Origin: Macrococcoides goetzii
GTDB lineage: Bacteria > Bacillota > Bacilli > Staphylococcales > Staphylococcaceae
Assembly: GCF_002742385.2 (NCBI RefSeq)
Contig: NZ_MJBI02000004.1
Span: 62,001 to 126,000, forward strand
DNA length: 64,000 nt
Direction of reading: 5' to 3'
Part shown: one piece after another, positions 1 through 10,235 of the stretch
How positions within the stretch are numbered: position 1 is the first letter of the stretch
Layout: every line of letters starts with the position of its first letter
Notes under the pieces: model-generated
Database searches by the model: none
What the model was told of the DNA's origin: nothing
The model's input: only the letters and a program-made list of their open reading frames with translations
Translations under genes and position numbers: made by a program

Positions 1-1296
1 ATTATTCTCAGCATAGGCTACAATTTTATCTAATGCAGATGGTCCAATGCCTCGTTTAGGCGTATTAATAATACGTGTAAAACTAATATCTTCATTACTA
101 TTTGCGATTAATCTCAAATAACTTAAAATATCTTTAATCTCTTTTCTATCGTAGAATTTTGTTCCGCCAACCATCGTATAGTTAACATTTGATTTCATCA
201 AAGTTTCTTCCAGTACACGAGATTGTGCATTCGTACGATATAGAATTGCCATATCTTTTAAAGCATAACCTTCACGCTTTTTCTTCAATATTTCAGATAC
301 AATATATTCTGCTTCAGAACGTTCTGACTGTGCTTTATAATAATTAATTTTAGAACCGTGATCATTATCTGTCCATAATGCTTTAGGCTTACGTTCTGTG
401 TTATTTTTTATCACTTCATTGGCAGCAAATAATATATTTTTCGTTGAACGATAGTTTCGTTCTAAAAATATTGTCTTAGCATCTTTATAATCTTTTTCAA
501 AACTTAAAATATTATAAATATCTGCACCACGCCACCCATAGATAGATTGATCTGAATCACCTACGACACATAAATTTTTAAACTTGTCAGCAAGCATCTT
601 AACAAGCATATATTGCGCCCTATTTGTATCTTGATATTCATCGACGTGAATATATTGAAATTTATTCTGGTAATAATCTAATACATCCGGTACACGTTCA
701 AATAGCTTTAATGTCATCATAATTAAATCATCAAAGTCGAGCGCATGGTTTTTAAGTAATTTCTCCTGATATTGTTTATACACTTTTGCAACCATGACAC
801 TCATAAAATCATTTGCATCCGCTTCAGCCTCATCAGGTGTTTTCAGTTCATTTTTTAAATTAGAAATCTCACCGACAAACATTCTTGGATCATATTTTTT
901 CGGATCAATATTCTCTTTTTTCAGTATATCTTTTACGACCGAACGCTGATCAGTCGGATCAAGTATTGTAAAATTGCGTTCGATACCTATTCTATCGATA
1001 TCTCGTCTTAAAATTCTCACACACATCGAGTGAAACGTTGAAATCCATATTACGTCTGATGCGTCGCCGATAATATTCTTCACACGCTCTTTCATCTCTT
1101 TGGCTGCTTTATTTGTGAATGTTATTGCTAATATTTTATAAGGTGATACATCTTTTTCATCGATTAAATAAGCAATGCGGTGTGTTAGAACACGTGTTTT
1201 ACCGGAACCTGCTCCTGCCATGATAAGGAGTGGTCCTTCTGTCGTCTTCACTGCATTCTGTTGCTCTTCATTCATGTTCTTTAATAAATCATTCAC
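1..1296 (-). CDS. pcrA: ATP-dependent DNA helicase PcrA (N-terminal part, cut by window edge)
   Basis: Superfamily 1 (UvrD/Rep) 3'-5' DNA helicase that acts in repair and plasmid replication. The first 432 codons are present; the C-terminal part lies outside the window. The reading starts at a GTG (1294-1296) with AGGGG about 10 bases upstream and begins [12 protein letters not shown], aligning with the start of staphylococcal PcrA. Walker A AGAGSGKT lies at residues 27-34; the Walker B region DEYQDT and motif [15 protein letters not shown] follow. It is separated by 4 bases from the pcrB stop, so the two are co-transcribed, with ligA expected downstream outside the window. Identification is secure. 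Confidence 0.95.
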   Translation of the reverse strand, partial: MNDLLKNMNEEQQNAVKTTEGPLLIMAGAGSGKTRVLTHRIAYLIDEKDVSPYKILAITFTNKAAKEMKERVKNIIGDASDVIWISTFHSMCVRILRRDIDRIGIERNFTILDPTDQRSVVKDILKKENIDPKKYDPRMFVGEISNLKNELKTPDEAEADANDFMSVMVAKVYKQYQEKLLKNHALDFDDLIMMTLKLFERVPDVLDYYQNKFQYIHVDEYQDTNRAQYMLVKMLADKFKNLCVVGDSDQSIYGWRGADIYNILSFEKDYKDAKTIFLERNYRSTKNILFAANEVIKNNTERKPKALWTDNDHGSKINYYKAQSERSEAEYIVSEILKKKREGYALKDMAILYRTNAQSRVLEETLMKSNVNYTMVGGTKFYDRKEIKDILSYLRLIANSNEDISFTRIINTPKRGIGPSALDKIVAYAENN

Positions 1297-1300
1297 AATA

Positions 1301-1984
1301 TTAACCCCTAACCTTTACTGTTTGTAATGCACTTTTGATATCTGTATAAATTACATTTCCTACTACGATCGTATCTGCTACTTCGAACATCTCACGCGCT
1401 TTCTGTAATGAATCAATACCGCCTCCATAGATAAGTCGCGTTTGAATCAGTCTTTCTTTGGCTGCCTTAACCATACTGACATCTCCATATGTGCCACTAT
1501 ATTCGATATACATCGCTTTCAACCCATACAACTGCTCAATCATATCTGCATAAGCAGCAATATCGTCGTGATTTAAATCTGTATTACTACGCGTTAACTT
1601 CGCTACTTTACTTTCCGGATTTAACACTACATATCCTTCCATAGTAAATAAGTCATAATCCATCATATGCCCCATCTGTTTAATCGCTTCGTGTAGCATA
1701 CCATTATGAAAATGAACGTTATCACTATTTAACACTGAAGGAATTAAATAATGATCAAATCCTGGAATCGCACTTTCGATATTTGAAATTTCTAATACAC
1801 ATGGTACAGGATAGCGGCGGACGCGACTCATTAAATCTAATACATTTTCCATCGTCACATTATCTGAGCCACCGATAAAAATTGCATCTGTACCCGATTC
1901 ACAAATACGTTCTAAATCAATATCGCTGATTTCTTTTGCAGGATCTAACTTGAATACATGTTGCCAGTCTTGAATCTCGTACAT
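1301..1984 (-). CDS. pcrB: Heptaprenylglyceryl phosphate synthase PcrB
   Basis: A 227-residue TIM-barrel prenyltransferase that joins heptaprenyl diphosphate to sn-glycerol-1-phosphate, giving an archaea-like ether lipid precursor in Firmicutes. Family motifs visible are FIGGSDNVT near residues 36-44, the substrate loop YIEYSGTYG near 160 and the phosphate-binding RLIYGGGID near 183-191. The length is normal for the family. An AAGGAGACACCTT ribosome site precedes the ATG. It is the first gene of the pcrB-pcrA pair, the order found throughout Staphylococcaceae and Bacillaceae. Function is from family knowledge. Confidence 0.95.
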   Translation of the reverse strand: MYEIQDWQHVFKLDPAKEISDIDLERICESGTDAIFIGGSDNVTMENVLDLMSRVRRYPVPCVLEISNIESAIPGFDHYLIPSVLNSDNVHFHNGMLHEAIKQMGHMMDYDLFTMEGYVVLNPESKVAKLTRSNTDLNHDDIAAYADMIEQLYGLKAMYIEYSGTYGDVSMVKAAKERLIQTRLIYGGGIDSLQKAREMFEVADTIVVGNVIYTDIKSALQTVKVRG

Positions 1985-2078
1985 AAGGTGTCTCCTTTTA
2001 TAATAATAATGAATATTATATCATTTTTTTGTTATTTTTTAATGCAAAACGAAACATATGTTTGCATAAAAATAACAC

Positions 2079-2975
2079 CTACTGTGAGGTGTTAATTTCT
2101 ATTGTTGGTTGTTCTGTTAATGGTCGTTCTGTTATGGATTGTTCTATCGTAAGTTGTTCTGATATTGGTTGTTCTATGGTTAATATTTCTGATGTTGTGT
2201 CTTCAGTTGTTGGTTGTTCCGTTGTTGCTACTTTTCGAGAGATTTTTTTCGCAACCGGCTTTTTGTATACACCTAAATATTCTTCTAAAGTTTGACCAGA
2301 GCGGTATAACTTTGCTGCATGAACTTTCCCAACATAGCGAATATGCCAAGGTTCATAGCGGTAGCCGGTAATATGCGTTTTATCTTTGCCATAACGGATA
2401 ATAAAGCCATATTTATGTGCATTTTCTTTTAACCAGTTTCCTTCGGGTGTTTGTCCAAACTGAATACTCATGTTAGCTACTGATTCGCGTGAACCGATAT
2501 CATATGCAAGACCTGTCTGATGCTCTGATTGCCCAGGTTTGGCACTATATGATTCAGCAATTTGCTGACCATCTAATGCAACAAATTTATCGTACAATGC
2601 TTTCTGTGCTGCATAACTGCGATATGCACTACGTACAACAAGATGCATATTATCTTTTTGAGCATCCACGATCATCTTATTTAATATCTTTCTGACACTT
2701 TTATTTTCTCCAGGATTATATGTTGGTGGTAAACTAATTTTTTTATTTACAATAAGAATCCCGTTAATATATGTCACGCCATTTTTAACTTCTTTATTGT
2801 ATTTTGGCACCTTTTTTTTCTGCAATGTTTCTTTTTTCTGTTGTACTACTTTATTTTTCTGTTGTGTATCTTTTGTGTCAGCAGCTTTTTCTTCGCTTTT
2901 TTCAGGCTTAACTATAGATTCCGGAAGACTACAGCTTGTAAGTAATAACACTGATGCTAATAATATTTTCTTCAT
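2079..2975 (-). CDS. D-alanyl-D-alanine carboxypeptidase lipoprotein (VanY/LdcB type), longer copy
   Basis: A peptidase M15B (VanY) protein expected to trim the terminal D-Ala of peptidoglycan stem peptides outside the membrane. A lipoprotein signal with lipobox LTSC (Cys15) leads the sequence, then a Lys/Gln/Glu-rich linker (about residues 22-62), then the catalytic domain with SAYRSY (116-121), zinc motif SEHQTGLAYD (150-159) and EPWH (208-211). The C-terminal ~50 residues are a Thr/Glu/Pro/Ile-rich low-complexity tail (EQPT, EQPI, EQLT, ERPL), absent from its neighbour. It lies 21 bases downstream of a paralogue on the same strand, indicating tandem duplication. Whether it cleaves D-Ala-D-Ala or D-Ala-D-Lac/L-Lys cannot be told. 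Confidence 0.88.
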   Translation of the reverse strand: MKKILLASVLLLTSCSLPESIVKPEKSEEKAADTKDTQQKNKVVQQKKETLQKKKVPKYNKEVKNGVTYINGILIVNKKISLPPTYNPGENKSVRKILNKMIVDAQKDNMHLVVRSAYRSYAAQKALYDKFVALDGQQIAESYSAKPGQSEHQTGLAYDIGSRESVANMSIQFGQTPEGNWLKENAHKYGFIIRYGKDKTHITGYRYEPWHIRYVGKVHAAKLYRSGQTLEEYLGVYKKPVAKKISRKVATTEQPTTEDTTSEILTIEQPISEQLTIEQSITERPLTEQPTIEINTSQ

Positions 2976-2996
2976 TTGTTTCTCCTTAATATCGAA

Positions 2997-3704
2997 CTAC
3001 TTCAAACCAAGGTATTCTTCTAATGTTAATCCACTTGATTTGACTTTCTGAGCTGTGTCTTTACCTAAATATCTCAAATGCCAAGGTTCATATTGATAAC
3101 CGGTAATATCTGCTTTCCCTTTCGGATATCTTATAATAAAACCATAATCCTGAGCATTTTCCTTTATCCATTTACCTTCAGCAGTATTTTCAAAAGAAAC
3201 CTTAAAATCATCTATTCCGGCAGTATTGCCTAAATCAAAAGCCAGTCCTGTCTGATGTTCAGAATGCCCTGGACGCGCACTATACGTATCCGCTTTACTT
3301 TGACCGTCACGTGCTACATAATTGTTATATAATTCAGTTTGCGTCGCATAACTTCTAAATCCACTACGTAACACTAGGTTTAGACCTTGTGTGTTACCCT
3401 GCTGTATCAACTGATCAATCGCTTGTCTTGCTTCTTGTATTTCGCCTGGTGCGTATGACTCAGGTAAGGCAATATCTTTATTCACAATTAATATATTATC
3501 AATATAAGTTATACCATCTTTTACTTCTTTTTGATGTTTTTTATGGTCTGATGGTGTTGTAGTAGAACCATCAGAAGTAGTAGTCTCTTTTTCTGAAGAC
3601 GTTTCAGTCTGCTGTGTTGAATGCTTATGTGTTTGTTGATTGATTTCACCTTGATTACAGGCAGCTAGTGAGATAGCTGACAAAGCAAGTAACGATTTTT
3701 TCAT
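2997..3704 (-). CDS. D-alanyl-D-alanine carboxypeptidase lipoprotein (VanY/LdcB type), shorter copy
   Basis: A 235-residue paralogue of the next gene downstream. Lipobox LAAC places the lipidated Cys at residue 16, followed by a Ser/Thr/His-rich linker to about residue 60. The M15B domain shows SGFRSY, SEHQTGLAFD (148-157) and EPWH (206-209), the expected zinc ligands and catalytic residues. It ends directly after EEYLGLK, at the point where the longer copy carries on into its Thr/Glu tail. It is probably the promoter-proximal member of a two-gene operon that remodels cell-wall stem peptides. Confidence 0.88.
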   Translation of the reverse strand: MKKSLLALSAISLAACNQGEINQQTHKHSTQQTETSSEKETTTSDGSTTTPSDHKKHQKEVKDGITYIDNILIVNKDIALPESYAPGEIQEARQAIDQLIQQGNTQGLNLVLRSGFRSYATQTELYNNYVARDGQSKADTYSARPGHSEHQTGLAFDLGNTAGIDDFKVSFENTAEGKWIKENAQDYGFIIRYPKGKADITGYQYEPWHLRYLGKDTAQKVKSSGLTLEEYLGLK

Positions 3705-3735
3705 ATTTTCTCCTCATTTCATTTACTATTATATG

Positions 3736-3772
3736 ACAAAAAAAGTACTGAATCAATTATGACCCAGTACTT
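3736..3772 (-). terminator. Intrinsic terminator of the YerC-type gene
   Basis: Arms AAGTACTG (3743-3750) and CAGTACTT (3765-3772) are followed, in minus-strand reading, by a run of seven T. It lies six bases after the stop of the gene at 3778. Confidence 0.8.
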
Positions 3773-3777
3773 GGAAA

Positions 3778-4080
3778 TTAAGATTTTGTTTCGATATTCA
3801 TTCTGTCTAAAACCATCGTATAGGCATCGTTTCCCCATTGTAAAGAGCGTTTCACTCTTGAGATAGTAGCTGTTGATGCACCTGATTCTTTTTCAATTGC
3901 AGCGTATGTATATCCTTGTTTAATCATCTTAGCAACAAGTAGACGTTGTGATAAAGATTGAATTTCATTCACTGTGCAAAGATCATCAAAAAACTGATAA
4001 CATTCTTCACGAGATTCCAGCGTTAGAATTGCATCGAACAATTCATCTAGTTGTTTCCCCTTAATTTTCTCGATTTGCAA
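3778..4080 (-). CDS. yerC: YerC/YecD-type TrpR-like DNA-binding protein
   Basis: A 100-residue protein of the TrpR-like YerC/YecD family, probably a small transcription factor; its regulon is not established here. The core FFDDLCTVNEIQSLSQRL and the helix-turn-helix stretch YAAIEKESGASTATISRVKR closely resemble Bacillus YerC. The longest frame opens at a GTG (4087-4089), but that codon overlaps the AAGGGG ribosome site (4089-4094). A TTG at 4078-4080, 8 bases after that site, gives MQIEKIKGKQ, which matches the known YerC N-terminus, so TTG is chosen. It stands alone with its own terminator. Confidence 0.85.
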   Translation of the reverse strand: MQIEKIKGKQLDELFDAILTLESREECYQFFDDLCTVNEIQSLSQRLLVAKMIKQGYTYAAIEKESGASTATISRVKRSLQWGNDAYTMVLDRMNIETKS

Positions 4081-4261
4081 TATCAACACCCCTTAAACTT
4101 TAGTACTTATAGTTTAATGCATTACATTGTTAAAGTACAGCAATACAGTATATCACTCTATATCATTTAACAAAAAAACGTATAATATAATTTTATTCAA
4201 ATTTTAAAAAAATGTAAATTACTTTTTAATTTAATATTGTTAAAAAAAGTTTAAAAGAACT

Positions 4262-4301
4262 AAAAAAAGAATCTCCGAAGAGATTCAAGAGATTCTTTTT
4301 T
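4262..4301 (-). terminator. Intrinsic terminator of purB
   Basis: Stem AGAATCTC (4268-4275) with GAGATTCT (4289-4296), flanked by A and T runs on the two sides. It sits 6 bases beyond the purB stop. The A run at 4262-4268 supplies the U tract on the minus strand. Confidence 0.82.
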
Positions 4302-4306
4302 AAACG

Positions 4307-5602
4307 TTATTCTAATCCAGCACGTTTGAATAATGTATCGATTTGATTTAAATGATGATTTTCATTGAAACACTCATCTAATTCTTCTTTTGTTAATAAA
4401 TCAGTAATCTTGCTATCCTGTTCAACTAACTCACGGAATGGTGTCTTCGTTGCCCATGATTCCATCGCTTTCGGTTGAACAGTATCATACGCTTCCTCAC
4501 GTACCATACCTTTATCGATCAATGTTAACATTACACGTTGTGAATAGATTAAGCCGAAAGTTTTTTCCATGTTCGCTTTCATATTTTCTTCGTAAACTGT
4601 TAAGTTATCGATGATGTTCGTGAAACGATTTAACATGTAATCTAACGCAATTGTTACGTCTGGTAACATAATACGTTCAGCAGATGAATGTGAAATATCA
4701 CGTTCGTGCCATAATGGTACGTTTTCATAAGCTGTTGTTAAGTAGCCACGAATGACACGCGCGATACCAGTAACGTTCTCTGAACCAATCGGATTACGTT
4801 TATGTGGCATTGCTGATGAACCTTTTTGACCTTTAGCGAATGCTTCTTCAACTTCACGCGTTTCAGTCTTTTGAAGCCCACGTACTTCAACAGCAAACTT
4901 TTCGATTGATGTAGCAATTAAACTTAATGTTGCAATGTAGTATGCATGACGGTCACGTTGTAATGTCTGTGTAGAGATTTCAGCACATCCTAATCCTAAT
5001 TTCTCACATACGTAAGCTTCAATTTCAGGTGGGATGTTCGCAAATGTTCCAACAGCACCACTCATCTTACCTACTTCGATTTCTTTACGCACTTCTTTAA
5101 AACGTTTTAAGTTACGTTGCATTTCCATGTACCATAATGCCATCTTTAAACCAAAAGTAGTAGGCTCTGCATGCACACCGTGTGTTCTACCCATCATTAA
5201 AGTTGTTTTATGCTTTAAAGCTTTTTGTTTTAATACTTCGATGAATTTCTCAAGATCTTCCTCAATAATATCATTTGCCTGCTTGATCATATAGCTTAAT
5301 GCAGTATCAACAACGTCTGTACTTGTTAAGCCATAATGAACCCATTTCTTTTCTTCGCCTAATGTTTCAGAAACCTGGCGTGTAAATGCAACGACATCAT
5401 GACGCGTTTCTAGTTCTATTTCTTTCGCACGTTCTACATCAACACGTGCATTTTGACGGATTAATTTAACATCTTCTTTCGGGATATATCCAAGCTCTGC
5501 CCAAGCTTCACTTGCCAAAATTTCAACTTCCAACCACGCTTCAAATCTGTTTTGCTCCGTCCAGATATTAGACATTACTTCTCTTGAATAACGTTCAATC
5601 AT
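4307..5602 (-). CDS. purB: Adenylosuccinate lyase
   Basis: A 431-residue fumarase/aspartase-superfamily enzyme that splits SAICAR to AICAR and adenylosuccinate to AMP, both releasing fumarate, in purine synthesis. The family signature [10 protein letters not shown] is present, together with [14 protein letters not shown] (catalytic His region) and the [13 protein letters not shown] substrate loop. The ATG at 5600-5602 follows a CGGAGGAATT ribosome site. It is monocistronic here, separated from the purine operon as in staphylococci, and ends in its own terminator. Confidence 0.96.
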   Translation of the reverse strand: MIERYSREVMSNIWTEQNRFEAWLEVEILASEAWAELGYIPKEDVKLIRQNARVDVERAKEIELETRHDVVAFTRQVSETLGEEKKWVHYGLTSTDVVDTALSYMIKQANDIIEEDLEKFIEVLKQKALKHKTTLMMGRTHGVHAEPTTFGLKMALWYMEMQRNLKRFKEVRKEIEVGKMSGAVGTFANIPPEIEAYVCEKLGLGCAEISTQTLQRDRHAYYIATLSLIATSIEKFAVEVRGLQKTETREVEEAFAKGQKGSSAMPHKRNPIGSENVTGIARVIRGYLTTAYENVPLWHERDISHSSAERIMLPDVTIALDYMLNRFTNIIDNLTVYEENMKANMEKTFGLIYSQRVMLTLIDKGMVREEAYDTVQPKAMESWATKTPFRELVEQDSKITDLLTKEELDECFNENHHLNQIDTLFKRAGLE

Positions 5603-5755
5603 GAATAAATTCCTCCGTTTTTTAAAGTCAATAGTAGTATAACAAAAAAATCAAAATCCGTACATTATTATTTTGAGCACCAAAAAAGTTCGTAAAACGT
5701 AACAGCTAGTCATTTATTATATATATTTTACCATGTCCCATTCATATTTGCTTAT

Positions 5756-5786
5756 AAAAACAGACTGAAACATGTGTTTCAGTCTG
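5756..5786 (-). terminator. Intrinsic terminator after the NETI gene
   Basis: Perfect 12-bp stem CAGACTGAAACA (5761-5772) and TGTTTCAGTCTG (5775-5786) with a 2-base nominal loop. On the minus strand it is followed by TTTTTATAAG. Confidence 0.85.
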
Positions 5787-5795
5787 CCATTTCAT

Positions 5796-5981
5796 TCATT
5801 CGGTTATCTTCTTGCCGGTAAAGATAATCTGTTCTTTATATACTTCGATTTCACCTTTGTCATTTTCCCTGAAAATCGGTTTCTGAAATCTTTTTACCGG
5901 CGTATATCCAGCTTCTTTCATACGTTCTAAACATTCAGCAATCGTCTCGTTATCTCTTACTTCAAATTTCATCTGCATCAT
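5796..5981 (-). CDS. NETI motif-containing protein
   Basis: A 61-residue protein of unknown function with the defining NETI motif ([14 protein letters not shown], residues 8-21), followed by a Lys-rich region ending [12 protein letters not shown]. Its start overlaps the end of the DUF2179 gene by 20 bases, so translation is probably coupled. The same pairing of a DUF2179 membrane protein with a NETI protein occurs in Bacillales genomes (recalled, not checked). A strong terminator follows. Confidence 0.8.
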   Translation of the reverse strand: MMQMKFEVRDNETIAECLERMKEAGYTPVKRFQKPIFRENDKGEIEVYKEQIIFTGKKITE

Positions 5982-6528
5982 ACGCCTGTAATCGTTTACT
6001 TCTTACACCTTTCACCCAGAATCCACCATGGATATTCTTAGGTTCATATGCGATAATAAACGCTTTCGGATCAAGATTCTTTACTGTATCCATTAATTTT
6101 AATTCATATTTACGTGGTGTTAAGATTTGCATGACTAAACGTTCTCCGTCACGACCTTGTGCAGCATAATGCGTTACACCATAACCTAAGTCACGTAACG
6201 TACGAGGGATTTCTTTATCATATTCTGCTGTCGTAACATTGACAACAATATAACCTAAAGCTATCATCTCTTCAATTTTCATTCCGACAATAATCCCTAC
6301 ACCAAATCCTAGTGCATAAGCAATAATATTCTCGATTTTATCTAGACTGTTCATGACAAGTCCTAGTCCTACTACATAAATAATAACTTCCACTACTGAT
6401 ACGGCAGCTGCTAAATAACGATAACCTTTTAAAGTTAATATCATACGCATCGTTAAAAATGTGACATAAAAAATATTAATAATAAATATTAGTGCCACAA
6501 CTGCCCATTGATTACTTAATATATCCAT
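5962..6528 (-). CDS. DUF2179 (UPF0316) membrane protein
   Basis: A 188-residue protein with three hydrophobic segments in its first 95 residues (about 10-28, 39-60 and 68-86) and a soluble C-terminal DUF2179 domain carrying [25 protein letters not shown]. Related YitT-type proteins use DUF2179 as a small ligand or nucleotide-sensing domain, but no ligand is established for this family. An AGGAGG site precedes the ATG. It is co-transcribed with the overlapping NETI gene. Confidence 0.82.
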   Translation of the reverse strand: MDILSNQWAVVALIFIINIFYVTFLTMRMILTLKGYRYLAAAVSVVEVIIYVVGLGLVMNSLDKIENIIAYALGFGVGIIVGMKIEEMIALGYIVVNVTTAEYDKEIPRTLRDLGYGVTHYAAQGRDGERLVMQILTPRKYELKLMDTVKNLDPKAFIIAYEPKNIHGGFWVKGVRSKRLQAYDADEI

Positions 6529-6569
6529 TTCAATCCTCCTGGCTTTATTACAAACACACTATACCATTT

Positions 6570-7394
6570 TTATTGAATAATTTCATGGACAGAAAATCGT
6601 GTAATCGGTAACATACGTTTATGTTGCGTTCTTAAATAATGCTGTTCTATTTTCTTAACAGCTTCAGCATCGATTGATTTGCCTTCTAAATAATCATCAA
6701 TTTGCGTATATGTTACACCCAGTGCTACTTCATCTGGTAATTGTGGTTTATCTTCTTCAAGATCTGCAGTAGGTACCTTATTATAAAGATGCTCTGGACA
6801 ATCAAGAAGTTGAAGCATTGATTTACCTTGACGTTTATTTAAGCCTGCAAGCGGAAAGATATCTGCGCCACCATCACCAAACTTCGTGTAAAAACCAGTA
6901 ATACTTTCTGCTGCATGATCCGTACCGATAACAATACCACTATGAAATGCTGCGATAGAATATTGTGCTTTCATACGCTCACGTGCTTTTTCATTGCCTT
7001 TTTGAAAATCCGTTAAAGTAACTCCTTGTGCATTTAATGTCGCAATGCTCGCATCAACGGCATCTTTAATATTTATTGTATAAATTTTATCGGGATTGAT
7101 ATAATCAAGCGCATCCTGACAATCTTGTTCATCTTTTTGCACACCATAAGGTAGTCGAACAGCAACAAACTTCACATCTAATCCTTCACTTTGTAGTTCA
7201 GTTGCTGCAATTTGTGATAGTTTACCCCCTAAAGTAGAGTCTTGTCCGCCTGAAATGCCTAGTACTAGAGATTTGATAAATGGATTTTGTTTAACGTAGT
7301 CTTTTATGAAGTCTACGATAGCTCTATAAGTCTCTTCGGGATTAATCTCGGGCTGAACATAAAGTGACTTTATAATATCTTGTTGTAATGTCAT
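6570..7394 (-). CDS. nadE: NH3-dependent NAD+ synthetase
   Basis: A 274-residue N-type ATP pyrophosphatase enzyme that amidates nicotinate adenine dinucleotide to NAD+ using ammonia. The PP-loop SGGQDSTL lies at residues 48-55; [22 protein letters not shown] and the C-terminal KRMLP are typical of bacterial NadE. No glutaminase domain is present, so ammonia is the direct nitrogen source. The coding sequence abuts the pncB stop with no gap, so pncB-nadE form a salvage operon supplying nicotinate mononucleotide and completing NAD. Confidence 0.96.
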   Translation of the reverse strand: MTLQQDIIKSLYVQPEINPEETYRAIVDFIKDYVKQNPFIKSLVLGISGGQDSTLGGKLSQIAATELQSEGLDVKFVAVRLPYGVQKDEQDCQDALDYINPDKIYTINIKDAVDASIATLNAQGVTLTDFQKGNEKARERMKAQYSIAAFHSGIVIGTDHAAESITGFYTKFGDGGADIFPLAGLNKRQGKSMLQLLDCPEHLYNKVPTADLEEDKPQLPDEVALGVTYTQIDDYLEGKSIDAEAVKKIEQHYLRTQHKRMLPITRFSVHEIIQ

Positions 7395-8852
7395 TTATTT
7401 CACTTCTTTCACTTTTTTAGATACTTCATAAATTTCCTGATTTTTCTTTTCCCAACATAGCGTACTTAAATCTACAGGATATTCTTCAGGATTTAAATAG
7501 CGCGTTGTTTCTTCCCATAATAATGCCAGATTCTCTTTTAAATATTCACGTGACTGTTCTAAAGTAGGTACATCGTAGACTAACTTTCCATCAACAAAGA
7601 TGTCTGCATGAAGATCTTTCGCTGTGAAATCATTGATCCATTTTTGTTTATATGTATGGATCGGATGGAACATTTTTAACGGCTTTTCTTTAGCTGGGTC
7701 TTCGAAATCTAATGTAATATAATCACCTTCAGATTTCTTCGTCTGATTATTTATAATACGATATACATTCTTTTTACCCGGTGTCGTTACTTTTTCAGCA
7801 TTATTTGATATTTTAATACGATCTTCTAATTGCCCTGCTTTATTTTCAATAGCAACAAGTTTATAAACTGCACCTAATGCGGGTTGATCAAAGGCTGTAA
7901 TTAATTTTGTACCGATACCCCAGGCAGTTATCTTTGCACCTTGTAACTTCAGATTAGTAATTGTTTCTTCATCTAAGTCATTTGATGCAAATATTTTTGC
8001 ATCCGGGAATCCCGCTTCATCTAACATACGACGCGCTTCTTTTGACAAGTATGCTAAATCTCCGGAATCTAAGCGGATGCCGACAAAATTAATCTTATCA
8101 CCTAATTCTTGTGCCACACGAATTGCGTTCGGGACGCCAGACTTTAACGTATGGAAGGTATCTACAAGGAAGACACAGTTTTTATGACGTTCTGCATATT
8201 TTTTAAACGCAATATATTCATCATCATACGCTTGTACCATCGCATGCGCATGAGTTCCTGACACTGGAATGCCGAATATCTTACCTGCACGAACGTTACT
8301 TGTTGAATCAAATCCAGCAATATATGCTGCACGCGTACCCCAAATTGCAGCATCCATTTCCTGCGCACGTCGTGTTCCAAATTCCATTACAATTTCATCA
8401 CCAACAACTTGTTTAATACGACTTGCTTTCGTTGCAATAAGCACCTGGAAGTTCACAATATTTAATATTGCAGTCTCCAGCAACTGTGCTTGAATTAATG
8501 GTGCCTCTATACGTAATAATGGCTCGTTATTAAAGCAGATTTCCCCTTCCTGCATCGAACGGATATTACCTGTAAATCTTAAATCTTTTAAATAAGCGAG
8601 ATAATCATCCTGATATCCTAAAGTCTTTAAATATTCCATATCCGTTTCAGAAAATTTGAATCCTTTAACGTAATTAATAACACGTTCCAAACCCGCAAAC
8701 ACTGCATAACCACCATCGAATGGCATACTTCTGAAATAAACATCAAAGACTGCTGTTTGCTCGTGGATACCATCGTTCCAGTAAGTTTCACCCATATTAA
8801 TCTGGTATAAATCTGTATGTAACATTAGACTATCGTCAGCATAGTTGTACAT
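7395..8852 (-). CDS. pncB: Nicotinate phosphoribosyltransferase
   Basis: A 485-residue enzyme joining nicotinate and PRPP to nicotinate mononucleotide, the entry step of NAD salvage. Conserved blocks are YQINMGETYW near the N-terminus, EFGTRRAQEMDAA, SGTHAHAMVQA (the region of the autophosphorylated His) and GIRLDSGDLAYLSKEAR. It is the first gene of the pncB-nadE pair. The nicotinamidase gene 3.7 kb away (12531) would feed it nicotinate. The ATG is preceded by GAGGAGATGAAGCA. Confidence 0.95.
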   Translation of the reverse strand: MYNYADDSLMLHTDLYQINMGETYWNDGIHEQTAVFDVYFRSMPFDGGYAVFAGLERVINYVKGFKFSETDMEYLKTLGYQDDYLAYLKDLRFTGNIRSMQEGEICFNNEPLLRIEAPLIQAQLLETAILNIVNFQVLIATKASRIKQVVGDEIVMEFGTRRAQEMDAAIWGTRAAYIAGFDSTSNVRAGKIFGIPVSGTHAHAMVQAYDDEYIAFKKYAERHKNCVFLVDTFHTLKSGVPNAIRVAQELGDKINFVGIRLDSGDLAYLSKEARRMLDEAGFPDAKIFASNDLDEETITNLKLQGAKITAWGIGTKLITAFDQPALGAVYKLVAIENKAGQLEDRIKISNNAEKVTTPGKKNVYRIINNQTKKSEGDYITLDFEDPAKEKPLKMFHPIHTYKQKWINDFTAKDLHADIFVDGKLVYDVPTLEQSREYLKENLALLWEETTRYLNPEEYPVDLSTLCWEKKNQEIYEVSKKVKEVK

Positions 8853-8997
8853 TGCTTCATCTCCTCAACAATTTTATAATTATCTATTAATGATTTATTT
8901 TACACTTTGAACTGATATATTAAATTCATATTAACATACCGCTTACATTTAGGCATTGCCAACGCATTCTGATACAATCAAAAATAAGGAGGCCGTT

Positions 8998-10161
8998 ATG
9001 TTTAAGAAAAATTTCATTATACTTACCATCATTGTATCAATTTCAGGTTTAACACAAGGTATGTTATTACCTCTTATCGCCATCATCTTTGAACGTGATG
9101 ATGTCCCTAGTTTTATCAATGGATTACATGCATCATCTTTATATATCGGTGTTTTTTTAGCGTCATTATTTTTAGAAGGTCTGCTAAGAAAAGTAGGTTA
9201 CAAAAATCTTGTCGTCATTGGCGCAATCATTATTGCAATATCGATGTCACTTTTTCCAGTGTATAAAGCAATGACATTCTGGTTTATATTACGACTGCTT
9301 GTTGGTGTCGGCGATAATATGCTCCACTTTGCTACACAATCATGGCTTACTGAAACAACACCAAAGCATAAACTCGGCCGTATCATCTCTTTTTATGGCT
9401 TAAGCTTTTCACTTGGCTTTATGGCAGGACCATTACTTGCTAAATTATACGAAGTACATACAAGCCTTCCGTTTCTATTAAGTGCCGTATTCACACTTAC
9501 AGCGAGTGCTCTTGTATTTATGCTAAAAAATGAATTCCCAGAAGATAATCATTCAAAAATATCGTTTAAATCAACAACCATCAATTTTGGTAAAGTAATG
9601 AAAACGAGCTGGGTTGCATTCTTATTTCCGATGATGTACGGCATATTGGAAGCATGTCTCAATAGCAACTTCCCTGTTTATGCGATGAAGCAGGATATTC
9701 CTGTTAATCTGATTATTATTATCTTACCTGCGTTTAGTTTAGGCGCGATTATCTTTCAGGTACCCCTTGGTATGATTTCTGATAATATGAATCGTAATAT
9801 CTTACTTACTATCGTGACTTTCATCGGTGCGCTGTTATTTATGATGTGCCAGATCTTCAGTCACTCAGGCTATGTGTTAGTCGGACTCTTTTTTATTACT
9901 GGTATCTTTGTCGGCTCAATGTATTCTTTAGGTGTAACATTTATGACGGAGATCACTCCAAAATATTTGTTACCTGCAGGGAATTTAATGTGTGGTCTCA
10001 TATTCAGCATCGGCAGTATATTAGGTCCGATATTAGGAGGACTAGTGATTCAAATATCTCATAACACACAATTTTTTAGCTATATCGCTTTTATATTACT
10101 CGCAATAAGCTGCGCTACACTTTACGATTATAAAAAGCGACAACAACTACAAACAGATTAA
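8998..10161 (+). CDS. MFS family transporter
   Basis: A 387-residue, 12-segment major facilitator carrier. The start is placed at the ATG (8998) because AAGGAGG lies about 7 bases upstream; the longest frame begins 42 bases earlier at a TTG with no such site. The first half shows GYKNLVVIGAIIIAISM and a motif C-like GFMAGPLLAKLYE; the second half carries IPLGMISDNMNRN. It is divergent from pncB, which could hint at transport of a pyridine compound, but that is only positional. The substrate is unknown. Confidence 0.8.
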   Translation: MFKKNFIILTIIVSISGLTQGMLLPLIAIIFERDDVPSFINGLHASSLYIGVFLASLFLEGLLRKVGYKNLVVIGAIIIAISMSLFPVYKAMTFWFILRLLVGVGDNMLHFATQSWLTETTPKHKLGRIISFYGLSFSLGFMAGPLLAKLYEVHTSLPFLLSAVFTLTASALVFMLKNEFPEDNHSKISFKSTTINFGKVMKTSWVAFLFPMMYGILEACLNSNFPVYAMKQDIPVNLIIIILPAFSLGAIIFQVPLGMISDNMNRNILLTIVTFIGALLFMMCQIFSHSGYVLVGLFFITGIFVGSMYSLGVTFMTEITPKYLLPAGNLMCGLIFSIGSILGPILGGLVIQISHNTQFFSYIAFILLAISCATLYDYKKRQQLQTD

Positions 10162-10163
10162 TC

Positions 10164-10188
10164 AAAAAGCTCAAATCGGGCTTTTTTT
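10164..10188 (+). terminator. Terminator of the MFS gene
   Basis: Short stem AAAGCTC / GGGCTTT with a 5-base loop, followed by a run of T (10182-10188), 3 bases after the stop. Confidence 0.75.
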
Positions 10189-10235
10189 ATTGTAGAATAG
10201 AAATAATAGGAATAAATAAAAGTGAGGTGACACAA

